NCBI RefSeq assembly: GCF_900102965.1
Contig: NZ_FNGM01000005.1
Location: 1 to 45,406 of the forward strand
DNA length: 45,406 bases
Origin: Paenibacillus jilunlii
Lineage (GTDB): Bacteria > Bacillota > Bacilli > Paenibacillales > Paenibacillaceae
Direction: 5' to 3'
The translations under genes were made by a program, and so were the position numbers. A model generated the notes under the pieces. The model worked only from the letters and a program-made list of their open reading frames with translations, was not told the DNA's origin and did not search any database. Position 1 is the first letter of the stretch. Every line of letters starts with the position of its first letter. Of this stretch, positions 25,251 to 33,641 are shown piece after piece.

Positions 25251-25279
25251 ATTATAACGCGCAGGAACAGGCCCGACAA
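25251..25279 (-). promoter_or_regulatory. SigA promoter of the two-helix membrane protein gene
   Basis: Minus strand -35 TTGTCG (25274-25279), 17-bp spacer, perfect -10 TATAAT (25251-25256). The leader to the ATG at 25171 is about 75 nt. Confidence 0.65.
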
Positions 25280-25425
25280 TGAAATTGGCTTGAACCGCGG
25301 GGCGTTTCTGGATTATCGTTTATACTATAAATGACGGGCGCTGCGGCCTAGTTCGTAAGCAAGCCGAAGCCGGGACGAATGAATCGCCATGTCATCCAAT
25401 CCTGCCAGAATCGGAGAGATGTGAA

Positions 25426-26499
25426 ATGGAACTTGATGCCCTGTACCACAATTACCTTAATCTCAAATTCGGCCGCGGGCTGCCGTTACTGAAAACAGAC
25501 CGCTTCGAGTATGCGTTGTGCGAAGACGGAAGCACGGAGTTGTTCCTGAAAGGCCGCGAGAACGAGCCGTTTACCGACTGGACAAGCGATCTTCGTCCCG
25601 CCGACCCGCATTATACGGATACCACGGGCAAAGCGCCCGTCCTAGCGTCCCGTTTCGGGCAGCTGGACGTGTACGGCGAACAGGTGCTGGACTATCTGCT
25701 GCTGACGATTAACGCGACTACTTCCATCGCTCCAATTCATCCATACAACGTGATGAATGACCGGATGAAGCACTACTGCTTCTTCCAACTGGCTCAGTGG
25801 GAGTGTCTCTCTATGCTGTCTGATGAGCAGAAAGCCGGGCTGCGGGACTTTTTCTTCTGGTTCTATCTATACGCCCACCCGGTCAATGGAGAGACGCTGG
25901 ATGCTTTTTCTTTTCGCGGCCCGGACTTAACCCATACGAAGACCGGCATCCGCGTTCAGGATTATTTCGAAGCGTACCACGATCACTACGCACACCATCA
26001 TGCGGCATATAACGATTGCCTGACTCTCTCGCCGCAAGAGATTGAGGCCTGCTGCGGGCTTACCCTGCAATTACTGGAAGCAGTCGAAGGACGTTCCTCC
26101 AGGCTAAAGCTTCCACCCGAAGCCGGTCTGGAGCCAGCCCTACGTCTGATTAACCAAGCGGACGATTTTCTTGCCGCTTATGCGCGCAATAGGTCTGAAG
26201 TGTTCGGATATATGCGGGATGCGCTTACGGGTGTGCCCTCCACACCTTACCGCAAACACATTACCAGCATGCTGCTGCACAATTACGTGTGCTACATTTT
26301 ATATTTCGACTTTGACCAGATTGTCGAACTGGTGGAGTTTTTCCGGGATGATCCGACCCTGTGCAGAGTAATTGTGAACCGGATGTTCACTGAGACAATC
26401 TTTATCCAGAAAATCCTGCGTCAGAACCGGATTGATCTCCGCAACTATGCGAATGTCACGGCTCTGTTCGATGAGAACGCCCGGCAAATGTATCGGTAA
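25426..26499 (+). CDS. Uncharacterised 357-residue cytosolic protein
   Basis: I do not recognise a family. The protein has no signal peptide or membrane helix and is rich in aromatic residues and His (FEAYHDHYAHHHAAYNDC around 184-201), with a mostly helical C-terminal half ending DLRNYANVTALFDENARQMYR split into helices. Codon use is clearly coding, with G/C in third positions higher than in the neighbouring genes, so it may be a recent arrival. ATG follows GGAGAG. It is monocistronic, ending in a strong hairpin just past the stop. The His cluster could bind metal; that is a guess. Confidence 0.75.
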   Translation: MELDALYHNYLNLKFGRGLPLLKTDRFEYALCEDGSTELFLKGRENEPFTDWTSDLRPADPHYTDTTGKAPVLASRFGQLDVYGEQVLDYLLLTINATTSIAPIHPYNVMNDRMKHYCFFQLAQWECLSMLSDEQKAGLRDFFFWFYLYAHPVNGETLDAFSFRGPDLTHTKTGIRVQDYFEAYHDHYAHHHAAYNDCLTLSPQEIEACCGLTLQLLEAVEGRSSRLKLPPEAGLEPALRLINQADDFLAAYARNRSEVFGYMRDALTGVPSTPYRKHITSMLLHNYVCYILYFDFDQIVELVEFFRDDPTLCRVIVNRMFTETIFIQKILRQNRIDLRNYANVTALFDENARQMYR

Positions 26500-26535
26500 A
26501 ACGCACAAGCCAGTGGCTTGTGCGTTTGCTTTCTT
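26499..26535 (+). terminator. Rho-independent terminator of the 357-residue protein gene
   Basis: A perfect 14-bp inverted repeat, 26499-26512 and 26514-26527, separated by one base and followed by a T-rich tail. It begins at the stop codon. Confidence 0.85.
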
Positions 26536-26538
26536 CAA

Positions 26539-26729
26539 ATATATCTGATTTTATTACAAAGGCATATTCTTCCTGTTTATCGCCGGATGTAGTAATTAAG
26601 AGGAAGCCTCTTAATAGATTGCCGGGTTCGTAATTCTTGCTGTTCGAACTGAACTTGGAGCTAAGATTTTCATTCAATTTTAAAGTCCCTACGTTGTTGT
26701 TCTATATGATAAGGTTCACCTTGATGCAT
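26539..26729. other. Spacer without a supported gene
   Basis: An in-frame 73-codon minus-strand stretch (26456-26677) crosses the neighbouring terminator and has only a distant GGGA as ribosome site, so I do not call it. I see no clear terminator for the nucleotidyltransferase gene here. Confidence 0.4.
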
Positions 26730-27506
26730 CTACCGGCAAGTTAGATTAGCCAAGCGCCGTATCTCATCGCTTAACCGTCTATTGACCGGGTACACCTCTT
26801 CTAAGAAATCTAAAATGCGGAGTGCCGATTCGGGAATATGATCATATCCCTGGATCATGCCTCCGATGATTTCCGCAAACCGGGGATATCTCTTCTCCAA
26901 CCGTCTCTCATTCCCGAAGGGATCGGGAAAGTAATCCTCCTCATGTTCCAGTAGATGGAGTACGGATAGAATCCGGTCTATAGCGTAACCTTGAATAAAT
27001 CTTGTAGCGGATAAGCGTTCTCCCCTGGCATAGCGGCAGAGCCCTACGTATAGATTAGTTAAGGCTTCGTTCAAGGGAAAGTTCAAGGAATCACTTTTTT
27101 GGCCTGGAACCGGACTTACAGGTTTGGCGATTGCCGTATTGCTATACGCCGGGTCCTTCCATATGACCCGGCCTTCCGTATAGGCGATGTCCGTCAGCTC
27201 CCATTCCTCAAATACAGCATATTCCCCGAAAATTCCGTCCTCGAATAATACCTTGTACCCGTCATCCGTATTCTTAAATGAATAGGCAAGAGGGTGTGCT
27301 CCTTCGAGCCAGTCCAACCGGTCGATAAATCTGTTTTTCTCCCCCGGTTTCACAATAACAAAGAAATCCAAATCCGAATATTCATCCAACCGTTCTGTCT
27401 CGACTCCAACGGAACCAACGCCTAGTAATAAAAGAGCTCCCCCCATACGTTCAAGCGACTGGCCGATCTCATCCAGCCGCTGTAACAGCAATTCTGTTCT
27501 CAGCAT
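26730..27506 (-). CDS. Nucleotidyltransferase-fold protein (ANT-like)
   Basis: A 258-residue protein. GS (31-32) with DLD (Asp45, Asp47 in YSDLDFFV) is the polymerase-beta-type nucleotidyltransferase signature that binds metal and NTP. The C-terminal half is helical (LYVGLCRYARGERLSATRFI), as in aminoglycoside nucleotidyltransferases and related uncharacterised proteins. Substrate is unknown, and resistance should not be assumed. ATG at 27506 follows GGGGAGG. It lies directly after the YceI terminator and appears monocistronic. Confidence 0.8.
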   Translation of the reverse strand: MLRTELLLQRLDEIGQSLERMGGALLLLGVGSVGVETERLDEYSDLDFFVIVKPGEKNRFIDRLDWLEGAHPLAYSFKNTDDGYKVLFEDGIFGEYAVFEEWELTDIAYTEGRVIWKDPAYSNTAIAKPVSPVPGQKSDSLNFPLNEALTNLYVGLCRYARGERLSATRFIQGYAIDRILSVLHLLEHEEDYFPDPFGNERRLEKRYPRFAEIIGGMIQGYDHIPESALRILDFLEEVYPVNRRLSDEIRRLANLTCR

Positions 27507-27532
27507 TCGAATCCTCCCCTGGCATTAAATGC

Positions 27533-27570
27533 AAAAAGGGCCCAACCCACTTCTCAGCGAGGTTGAACCC
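27533..27570 (-). terminator. Terminator of the YceI-like gene
   Basis: On the minus strand GGGTTCAACC pairs with GGTTGGGCCC (two internal mismatches), followed by five T. It lies about 65 bp past the YceI-like stop and just ahead of the nucleotidyltransferase gene. Confidence 0.7.
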
Positions 27571-27636
27571 AAAGGTTGCATTGCCTTTATTTTCAATGGT
27601 AAAGTTACCACATCTTAATTATAGCTGTCAATCGTA

Positions 27637-28170
27637 TTATTCTATTTTTATTGCCTCGATATAAAGCTCAATCCTCACCTCATTTCCAACGATCATCCCG
27701 CCAGTTTCCAGCGGCGAGTTAAAGGTCAAACCAAATTCATTGCGTTCAATACTAGCTGTTGAATGAAATCCTGCACGTTCCCGGCCACGAGGATCTTTGT
27801 TTAGTCCTTCAAAAACGGTATGAAAAGTGACCGGCTTCGTTACTCCATGCAGCGTCAGATTGCCCTCAAGTTTATATTCCCGTTCTCCAGTAAGGATGCA
27901 TCCGGTGGTTTGAAAGGCAATGGTTGGATACTTGGCTGCATGCAGGAAGTCTCCGCCCCTCAGATGCTCATCCCGCTGCGGCTGTCGGGTTGTGATACTA
28001 TTGGCATCTATGGAAGCCTGGACACCCAGCGTTGTTAGATCATTGGGGTCAAAGCTCAAGCATGCTTGAAAATGCTCGAATACGCCTTTGATTCTATTAA
28101 TCATTAAATGCGTCACCGAAAACTCGACGGAGCTGTGGTCCTGATCCACTTCCCAATTGACATTGCTCAC
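27637..28170 (-). CDS. YceI-family lipocalin-like protein, cytosolic
   Basis: A 177-residue YceI-like protein. Family phrases are WEVDQDHSSVEFSVTHLM, a DEHLRGGDFL turn (residues 66-75), YPTIAFQTT, LTLHGVTKPVTF and a C-terminal strand IELYIEAIKIE. The fold is an extended lipocalin-like barrel that binds polyisoprenoid lipids in characterised members. There is no signal peptide, unlike many Gram-negative members. The GTG start follows GAGGTGG. Just upstream lies the decayed tail of a WYL regulator, which may once have controlled it. Confidence 0.92.
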   Translation of the reverse strand: MSNVNWEVDQDHSSVEFSVTHLMINRIKGVFEHFQACLSFDPNDLTTLGVQASIDANSITTRQPQRDEHLRGGDFLHAAKYPTIAFQTTGCILTGEREYKLEGNLTLHGVTKPVTFHTVFEGLNKDPRGRERAGFHSTASIERNEFGLTFNSPLETGGMIVGNEVRIELYIEAIKIE

Positions 28171-28257
28171 GATTAAATTCCACCTCTACGATAAGATTGT
28201 AAGAAAGGTTGCCCCGTCTTCTAAGCACTGCGATCTTCGCATACCCCTACTATACAA

Positions 28258-28291
28258 AAACGCTACTGACAACGTAATGTCAGCAGCGTTT
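28258..28291 (-). terminator. Terminator hairpin of the decayed WYL gene
   Basis: AAACGCT-CTGACA and TGTCAG-AGCGTTT arms with one mismatch and a 6-nt loop; on the minus strand a T run follows. The pseudogene stop (28280-28282) is within it. Confidence 0.75.
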
Positions 28292-28389
28292 CAACATTTT
28301 CCCGGCTTCCTCACGAATCCGATTTCGAAATGATTCAGGATCCACCACCCCCACATTCGCTCCCCTGAAGAATCCGTTCCTGCTACAAG
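28280..28389 (-). pseudogene. C-terminal remnant of a WYL-domain (YafY-like) transcriptional regulator
   Basis: The minus strand encodes about 36 residues, NGFFRGANVGVVDPESF then RNRIREEAGKMLKRC and a stop. This is the characteristic tail of HTH-WYL regulators (GANV-VVDPESLR...). There is no start, and upstream homology ends at the terminator of the MATE gene, so the rest of the gene has been deleted. Its own terminator survives. Confidence 0.65.
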
Positions 28390-28391
28390 CC

Positions 28392-28416
28392 AAAATACGG
28401 CCCTTTCGGGCCGTAT
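28392..28416 (-). terminator. Terminator of the five-gene ADH-to-MATE operon
   Basis: Perfect stem ATACGGCCC / GGGCCGTAT with a 4-nt loop, then four T with a G on the minus strand. It follows the MATE stop (28444). A near copy of this hairpin occurs at 35008-35031. Confidence 0.85.
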
Positions 28417-28443
28417 CAGAGACTTCAAGATTTATTCAATTGC

Positions 28444-29805
28444 TTACGCAGAGATTTCAGCGACCAGGTTCTTCATCCATTTCCTGGAGTGAATTCGCGC
28501 CAATCCGATGCTGAGTCTAACCACTTCTTCCAATGACAAAATCATATATACCAGAAAAACAGGCTGCTTCCAGACAAACGACATTAACAATCCGGAAGGA
28601 ACACCGATTAGCCATGTCGCAGCGGCTTCCATTGCAAATACAAACTTGCTGTCACCCCCGCTGTTGAGAATACCGCCCGCCAAGATCATGTTGGCAACCT
28701 TTACCCACAGAAACCCGGCGAATACCCATACCAGACTGGTTCCCATGTGACGCGCTTCATCTGACACCTGAAAGATGGATACATATAAAGGTGCCGTTAC
28801 GGCAACCAATACACCTATTCCAAGGGATACAGAAATCCCCAGCTTAATGAACCGCTTCGAAAAGTCCAGTGCCCCATCCTGCTCGTCGGCCCCTAGCTTG
28901 TTTCCAATCATAATACCCGCCGCACTTGAGAGCCCGGATAATAATCCAATACTCAAGCTCTGAAGCGGATAGGTTATCGTCATTGCGGTTATTTCTGCAG
29001 TTCCCATCCGGCTGTAAATAATCGCATACACCGTTTCACCGAGCACCCAAATCAGCTCTGTCAATACGATCGGATAGGTGGTGCGAAGGAACTTTCCGAT
29101 CAGTGGTCTGGAAGCCCCGAACCATTCACGAATATGGGTCGCTCCGGGAAGGCGAAGCTTATAGGCAGCCGCAATAATAAAGCAGCATTCAAACAAACGG
29201 GCGATAAGTGTCGAAGTTGCTGCTCCTTTTATCCCCAATTCCGGAAAGCCAAAGTTTCCGAAGATTAGCAGATAATTAAGTACAATGTTAATACATACAG
29301 CAACAATGCTGGTCATCATAGGTAGCTTCACATGTCCTGTAGCGCGCAATATAGCGGAAAATATCATCGTCAGCATGACAGGAATATAGCTTAGTGAAGT
29401 GATTTCCAGAAAAACAGATCCCTCTGTGATCAGCCGCTGGTCTTTCGTGAACAAACCGAGACTGAATTGCGGGAAGAAATGAACAGGCAGCGTAAAAATA
29501 ACGGAGATTCCCAGACCAAAAAACAATCCCAATCCCAGCAGCTGTGCAGTGCTTTTCTCATCCTTCTTTCCCCAGAACTGCGCGGCATAAACGGATACTC
29601 CTGTAGCCAGCCCTGCCAATACTACAGTTATGATCCCGTATATTTTTATGGAAATCCCTACTGAAGCAACAGCCACATCGCCTAGCTGTCCGACCATCAG
29701 CTGGTCGGTTAAGGTTAGCAGGGCCATAATCAGGCTTTGCAGTGTTACAGGAATTGCAATTGTATAAATTTTGCTATAAAAATCCGCCTTTGAATCTTTT
29801 AACAT
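28444..29805 (-). CDS. MATE-family efflux transporter
   Basis: A 453-residue, 12-helix MatE protein. Family phrases include QSLIMALLTLTDQLMVGQLG in helix 1-2, GLATGVSVYAAQFWG, and the second-half repeat LIWVLGETVYAIIYSRMGTAEITAMTI (seen in pieces). Such proteins use Na+ or H+ gradients to export cationic drugs or metabolites. It is the last gene of the operon that begins with the alcohol dehydrogenase, 21 bp after the RibD-like gene with GGGAGG before the ATG. Context suggests export of the operon's product rather than general drug efflux; that is inference. Confidence 0.93.
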   Translation of the reverse strand: MLKDSKADFYSKIYTIAIPVTLQSLIMALLTLTDQLMVGQLGDVAVASVGISIKIYGIITVVLAGLATGVSVYAAQFWGKKDEKSTAQLLGLGLFFGLGISVIFTLPVHFFPQFSLGLFTKDQRLITEGSVFLEITSLSYIPVMLTMIFSAILRATGHVKLPMMTSIVAVCINIVLNYLLIFGNFGFPELGIKGAATSTLIARLFECCFIIAAAYKLRLPGATHIREWFGASRPLIGKFLRTTYPIVLTELIWVLGETVYAIIYSRMGTAEITAMTITYPLQSLSIGLLSGLSSAAGIMIGNKLGADEQDGALDFSKRFIKLGISVSLGIGVLVAVTAPLYVSIFQVSDEARHMGTSLVWVFAGFLWVKVANMILAGGILNSGGDSKFVFAMEAAATWLIGVPSGLLMSFVWKQPVFLVYMILSLEEVVRLSIGLARIHSRKWMKNLVAEISA

Positions 29806-29826
29806 TAGCAGGGCCTCCCATCGCTG

Positions 29827-30486
29827 TTAAACAGCCTTCTGATAACGAAGCAGTGTATAGTTTTTGTTCGGGAGAACTTCGACAACCTTGAATTTTTTCA
29901 CGAAATCCAGGTCGGTATATCCCGTGCCGTCTACAAGCGTGATATTGGTCCCGCCCCCGATAATAATCGGCAGCTGCATGATGATGATCTCGTCAACTAA
30001 ATCCTGGTCCAGTACATTCCAGTTAAGGAATCCGCCGCCTTCTATCATAATGCTGTGCACATTGTAGTGATCTTCCAACTCACGAAACAGCTTCACAAAA
30101 TCCACTTTGTCCTTCCCGCAGATTAACACATCCTTATTCCTATCCTTCAAAATACTTATCATTTCAGGATTCTTGCCGTTTTCGGTGGTAACGATCAGCG
30201 TTCTGCCGTCGTCAGAAAGGACATGGCTGTCCAACGAAATATCCATATGTGTTGTCGGGATAATCCGCAGCGGGTTTTTATTCTCCTCATACCGGTTGGT
30301 CAGCATCGGATCATCATATTGAATTGTATTTTTACCTACCATGATCGCGTCAATTAAACCCCTGAATTGATGAATGTATTTAATATCGGGCTCCTCGAAC
30401 ATACTGAACAACTGTTTGCTGGATTTTCCGGCACCCAAAGTAAGTTTGCCGTCTATCGACACTTGGCTAAAAATAGTTGTTTTCAT
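29827..30486 (-). CDS. RibD C-terminal-type NADPH-dependent reductase
   Basis: A 219-residue protein of the bacterial bifunctional deaminase-reductase C-terminal (dihydrofolate-reductase-like) fold. It shows SIDGKLTLG at the N-terminus, AIMVGKNTIQYDDPMLTNR (NADPH/substrate site), MIEGGGFLNWNVL and the LPIIIGGGTN loop near residue 176. RibD-C reduces the ribose of a pyrimidine ribosyl phosphate to ribitol. No riboflavin genes are nearby, so here it probably reduces another sugar-like compound made by the operon. Spacing to the preceding gene is 15 bp, with GAGGGAG before the ATG. Confidence 0.9.
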   Translation of the reverse strand: MKTTIFSQVSIDGKLTLGAGKSSKQLFSMFEEPDIKYIHQFRGLIDAIMVGKNTIQYDDPMLTNRYEENKNPLRIIPTTHMDISLDSHVLSDDGRTLIVTTENGKNPEMISILKDRNKDVLICGKDKVDFVKLFRELEDHYNVHSIMIEGGGFLNWNVLDQDLVDEIIIMQLPIIIGGGTNITLVDGTGYTDLDFVKKFKVVEVLPNKNYTLLRYQKAV

Positions 30487-30501
30487 CGTTCTCCCTCTTC
30501 T

Positions 30502-31647
30502 CTATAAAGTTTGTTGAATGAGGCTGCTGTTCACATGCTCCTTCATTAACCTCATGATTCGCCCGGCATCTTTATCTGTTAAATGTTGCAGACCAACGGC
30601 CATAGCGTCCCAGATATTCCGCATAACCGGCTCAACCGGCATGTTACGGGCATTATCAAGGCAGGTAATTAGTTTAGCTCTAGCCGGCGAGGCGGCTGCC
30701 TTAACGTTATCCAATACACGGGAATGCACGGGGATCCGCTGCACCCGCTCCGCCCATTCCAGTTGGCTGCTTTCATTCAGCAGATACGCCGCGAAAGACA
30801 GAAGCTCATCCGCTTGCTCCGATTCCAGCGAATGCTGCGGAAAGACCAGACCGATGGATGAACACATGGAGGCCGCCGGATTGCCATTAATCGACGGCAG
30901 CGCACCTACAAGCAATCTGTCTCTCATTTGAAGATCTAAATAATTGTAAATCCATTCCCCGCAGATGATCGCTCCAATCTCGCCGGCGATAAAACGGTCC
31001 AGGAGTTCAGTTGGACCATGAAAACTGCCGAGCACCTTTTGGGCAAGCTGCCGCTGAACAAACCGCAGAGCCGCATCCATCTCAAAAGACGCCAGATCGG
31101 GATTCCCCTCCTTGAGCGGCCAGCCTCCAAATGCGGTCAGAAACGGAATAAAGCAATACGGGTCGGCCAGATCAGCAGCGGCCGGAACAATGCCTTTAGC
31201 CATTAACGCTTCGGCCTGTTGTTCAATTGCCTCCCAGGAAGCGGGAGCCTCCGGGTAGATTTCCGGATTGTAAAATAGAACCAAATGGTTGCCTTTTAGA
31301 ATAGGAATGCCATACTGCTTGCCGTTGGACTGCATGGAGTAACGGATATCCACATCGGGGAGGCCGGACATTGACCAGAATTTCTCAGGAATCTCCGAAT
31401 ACATGGCGCCTTCCGCGTAACCAGCCATATCTGCCGGAACCAGAGCCATTTGCGGGCCAGCCCCGCCAGTTCTTATCTGCTGCAGGCGGGCGGTCAGTTC
31501 GGTGATATTCATGACCTCGGGAATAACGGACGCTCCGGATTCAGTGGTGTAAGCACGGCAGAGCTGTTCCAGCACCTCTATGGATGTATCTCCCTTCCCA
31601 TCGAATTCATGCCAGATATTCAGCTGCTGTGCAACTTGTTTGTTCAT
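30502..31647 (-). CDS. Solute-binding-protein homologue lacking any signal peptide (cytoplasmic)
   Basis: A 381-residue protein of the family 1 sugar-binding-protein fold: LNIWHEFDGKGDTSIEVLEQL, YGIPILKGNHLVLFYNPEIYPEAPASWEAIE (in pieces) and GEIGAIICGEWIYNYL all match ABC sugar-binding lipoproteins. There is no signal peptide and no lipobox, and only 19 bp separate the ATG from the upstream stop, so none can be added. AAGGAGG precedes the start. No permease is encoded nearby. It probably binds a sugar or oligosaccharide in the cytoplasm, as carrier, sensor or enzyme partner of the GH13 protein upstream. That role is inferred; fold assignment is good. Confidence 0.82.
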   Translation of the reverse strand: MNKQVAQQLNIWHEFDGKGDTSIEVLEQLCRAYTTESGASVIPEVMNITELTARLQQIRTGGAGPQMALVPADMAGYAEGAMYSEIPEKFWSMSGLPDVDIRYSMQSNGKQYGIPILKGNHLVLFYNPEIYPEAPASWEAIEQQAEALMAKGIVPAAADLADPYCFIPFLTAFGGWPLKEGNPDLASFEMDAALRFVQRQLAQKVLGSFHGPTELLDRFIAGEIGAIICGEWIYNYLDLQMRDRLLVGALPSINGNPAASMCSSIGLVFPQHSLESEQADELLSFAAYLLNESSQLEWAERVQRIPVHSRVLDNVKAAASPARAKLITCLDNARNMPVEPVMRNIWDAMAVGLQHLTDKDAGRIMRLMKEHVNSSLIQQTL

Positions 31648-31666
31648 AGCCGTCCTTCCTCCTTCG

Positions 31667-33604
31667 TCATTTGATTATTTCCGTAAAAAGTACCAAAGCT
31701 TGATATGGCCGCATTTCATAGGTTCCTTCGCTGCTGAGCCGGTTCCAGCCACCCTGTTCGCTTTCCAGCAGCAGGCTTGTCTTCTTTTGGCCCGGATAGA
31801 TCAGCTCAGTCCGCAAGGTTTGCTCTTGATCCGGGTTCAAATTAAAACAAGCACTGAACAGTTCATCTTTCCAATAGTAAGAGTAGATCAAAATATCGCC
31901 TTGTGAGTCGGAAAGATAGAAGTTCGCAGGCTTCAGCAGATTAGCATGCTGTCGCTTCATCTGCTGCAATTGCTCCAGAAGCGGCAGTAAGGTTGATTCA
32001 CTGGCCCAGTTGATGGCCATGGTATTGAAAAAAGCTTTTGGAATATCCGCACCGCCGGTATTATCCCCGAGACCGCAATTGAGGGGCTGCTCCTCATAAA
32101 CTTCCATACCTGTAGTCAGATATGGGATCCCGTTCGGCAGGAAATAATTAAATACCGTCATAAGCCGGGCCAGTTCCGTTCCGCCCCGGCTTGTAATGCG
32201 CGGTGTATCCGCCGTCTCCGAGCAGGCAAACACATGAATCTGCAGTTCCGGAAGCTCCCGTAAATAATCCTGCAAACGTTCGACACGGATATCGGTCATG
32301 ATATTCCAGCCGCTGCCTAACATCACATTGTATCCGGTTTTTGCCGCTTCCCGGTGATTGCGGTTGAATAAATCCTCGCTGATCAGAATCGCTGCCGGCT
32401 GTATATCTTTGATCACCTTAAACATAGATTGCAGCAAGGGAACAGGGAGCGTGTGTCCAATATCCACCCGGAAGCCGTCAATGTTATAAGTTTTCAATTG
32501 GAAGCAGGCGGCCTCTATCAGCGTGTCCCATAATTCCCGGTTCGGCTCTTCCCCGGGGTAAATATTGCACTTGATCGTATCGAAGAGCACATATGGGGGT
32601 TGACCTTCAGGCAAATAAGGCCGGACCAATGGCGAAGGGTCCTTGTACAGACGGAAAAAGGCTATATCCGTCCAGATCGGCTGAACATCATTAATCCAAT
32701 CCGAATGGGCGGGAGCCGGCGTAATGCCCATCTCCTGTTCAATCAATGGCAATAGAGACTCGCCGGACTCAAGCGCGCGTTTTTTGAGATCGTTCCAAAG
32801 GTCCGGGTCCAGTTCATTCGGCGGCAGACGGAATTGATTCAGAAAAGGTAAGGTTTCCGTGCTGCGGTAAATGGTTTCCAGTCTGTCAGGTGTGCACTCT
32901 GAGAAGAATTCCAATCCGTCAATGTGCGGGGGCTGGAATCCGGGCAGCGCGTTCAGATCAATCCAGTAAAACCAGTCCGGGTGTTCGGCTAAAAAAACAT
33001 TGTCCCGTGCACCCACCCGGGGGATTAAATCCAGCACAACTTTGATATCCAGCAAATGGCAGGCCTCAACCAAGGTCGCCAACTCATCGTGAATGGTCAG
33101 GTTCTCCATGCCGTCCAGCAACGGATCATGTAAATTCTCATCCAAATCAAACAGGCTGTACACTGCGTACGGCGAACCGATATCCCCTTTGAGATTCAAA
33201 TTGCTGTACCGGGTGACAGGCAGCAGATAAAGGATATTGACATTCATTTTTTTCAGCATGGGCAGCAGAATCATAAATTTCAGGAATGTTCCGGATTGGA
33301 TATTCCCGGTATGAGTATAGTCCCAGGCCGAGGTATAACGGAGTAAAGAGCAGTAGATGACACTATCATCTAAATCTGCCTGGTCGATATGAGCATAATC
33401 AGAAGACAACTCAAGCAAGTACTGCAGATGTTTAACCATAAATCTTGCCGGTTCAACAAGAATTTCGCCATCCTTGCTATCCAATGTCGATACATAGCCG
33501 CACTCGTTCCACAACGCAGGTATCCAAATGGGTTCTGTGTTGGGAACCCGGCAGTCTGCAAAATAGTCAAGCATCCGGTTTACTCTATGGTTATGTCTGA
33601 TCAT
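31667..33604 (-). CDS. Cytoplasmic GH13 (alpha-amylase superfamily) enzyme, non-standard
   Basis: A 645-residue protein without signal peptide. Catalytic regions: VVLDLIPR (about 189-196, region I, lacking the usual NH), DGFRVDIGH (nucleophile Asp381), ISEDL (acid/base Glu410) and SETADTPRI (Asp466 kept, but the usual His before it is Ala). The phrases EHPDWF and GFRVDIGHTLPVP recall the GlgE-type maltosyltransferases, so it may be a phosphorylase-like transferase or an oligosaccharide-modifying enzyme rather than an amylase. It lies 37 bp after the alcohol dehydrogenase and 19 bp before the solute-binding homologue. ATG at 33604 has GAGGAG nine bases upstream; a TTG one codon earlier is possible. 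Confidence 0.8.
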   Translation of the reverse strand: MIRHNHRVNRMLDYFADCRVPNTEPIWIPALWNECGYVSTLDSKDGEILVEPARFMVKHLQYLLELSSDYAHIDQADLDDSVIYCSLLRYTSAWDYTHTGNIQSGTFLKFMILLPMLKKMNVNILYLLPVTRYSNLNLKGDIGSPYAVYSLFDLDENLHDPLLDGMENLTIHDELATLVEACHLLDIKVVLDLIPRVGARDNVFLAEHPDWFYWIDLNALPGFQPPHIDGLEFFSECTPDRLETIYRSTETLPFLNQFRLPPNELDPDLWNDLKKRALESGESLLPLIEQEMGITPAPAHSDWINDVQPIWTDIAFFRLYKDPSPLVRPYLPEGQPPYVLFDTIKCNIYPGEEPNRELWDTLIEAACFQLKTYNIDGFRVDIGHTLPVPLLQSMFKVIKDIQPAAILISEDLFNRNHREAAKTGYNVMLGSGWNIMTDIRVERLQDYLRELPELQIHVFACSETADTPRITSRGGTELARLMTVFNYFLPNGIPYLTTGMEVYEEQPLNCGLGDNTGGADIPKAFFNTMAINWASESTLLPLLEQLQQMKRQHANLLKPANFYLSDSQGDILIYSYYWKDELFSACFNLNPDQEQTLRTELIYPGQKKTSLLLESEQGGWNRLSSEGTYEMRPYQALVLFTEIIK

Positions 33605-33641
33605 CAAGTAGATCTCCTCTATACAGGGATTTAATATTTTT

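Noticed and set aside
26456..26677. 73-codon minus-strand frame between two genes
   Set aside because: It reads through the terminator hairpin of the neighbouring gene and into its 3' end, and has only a distant, weak ribosome site.
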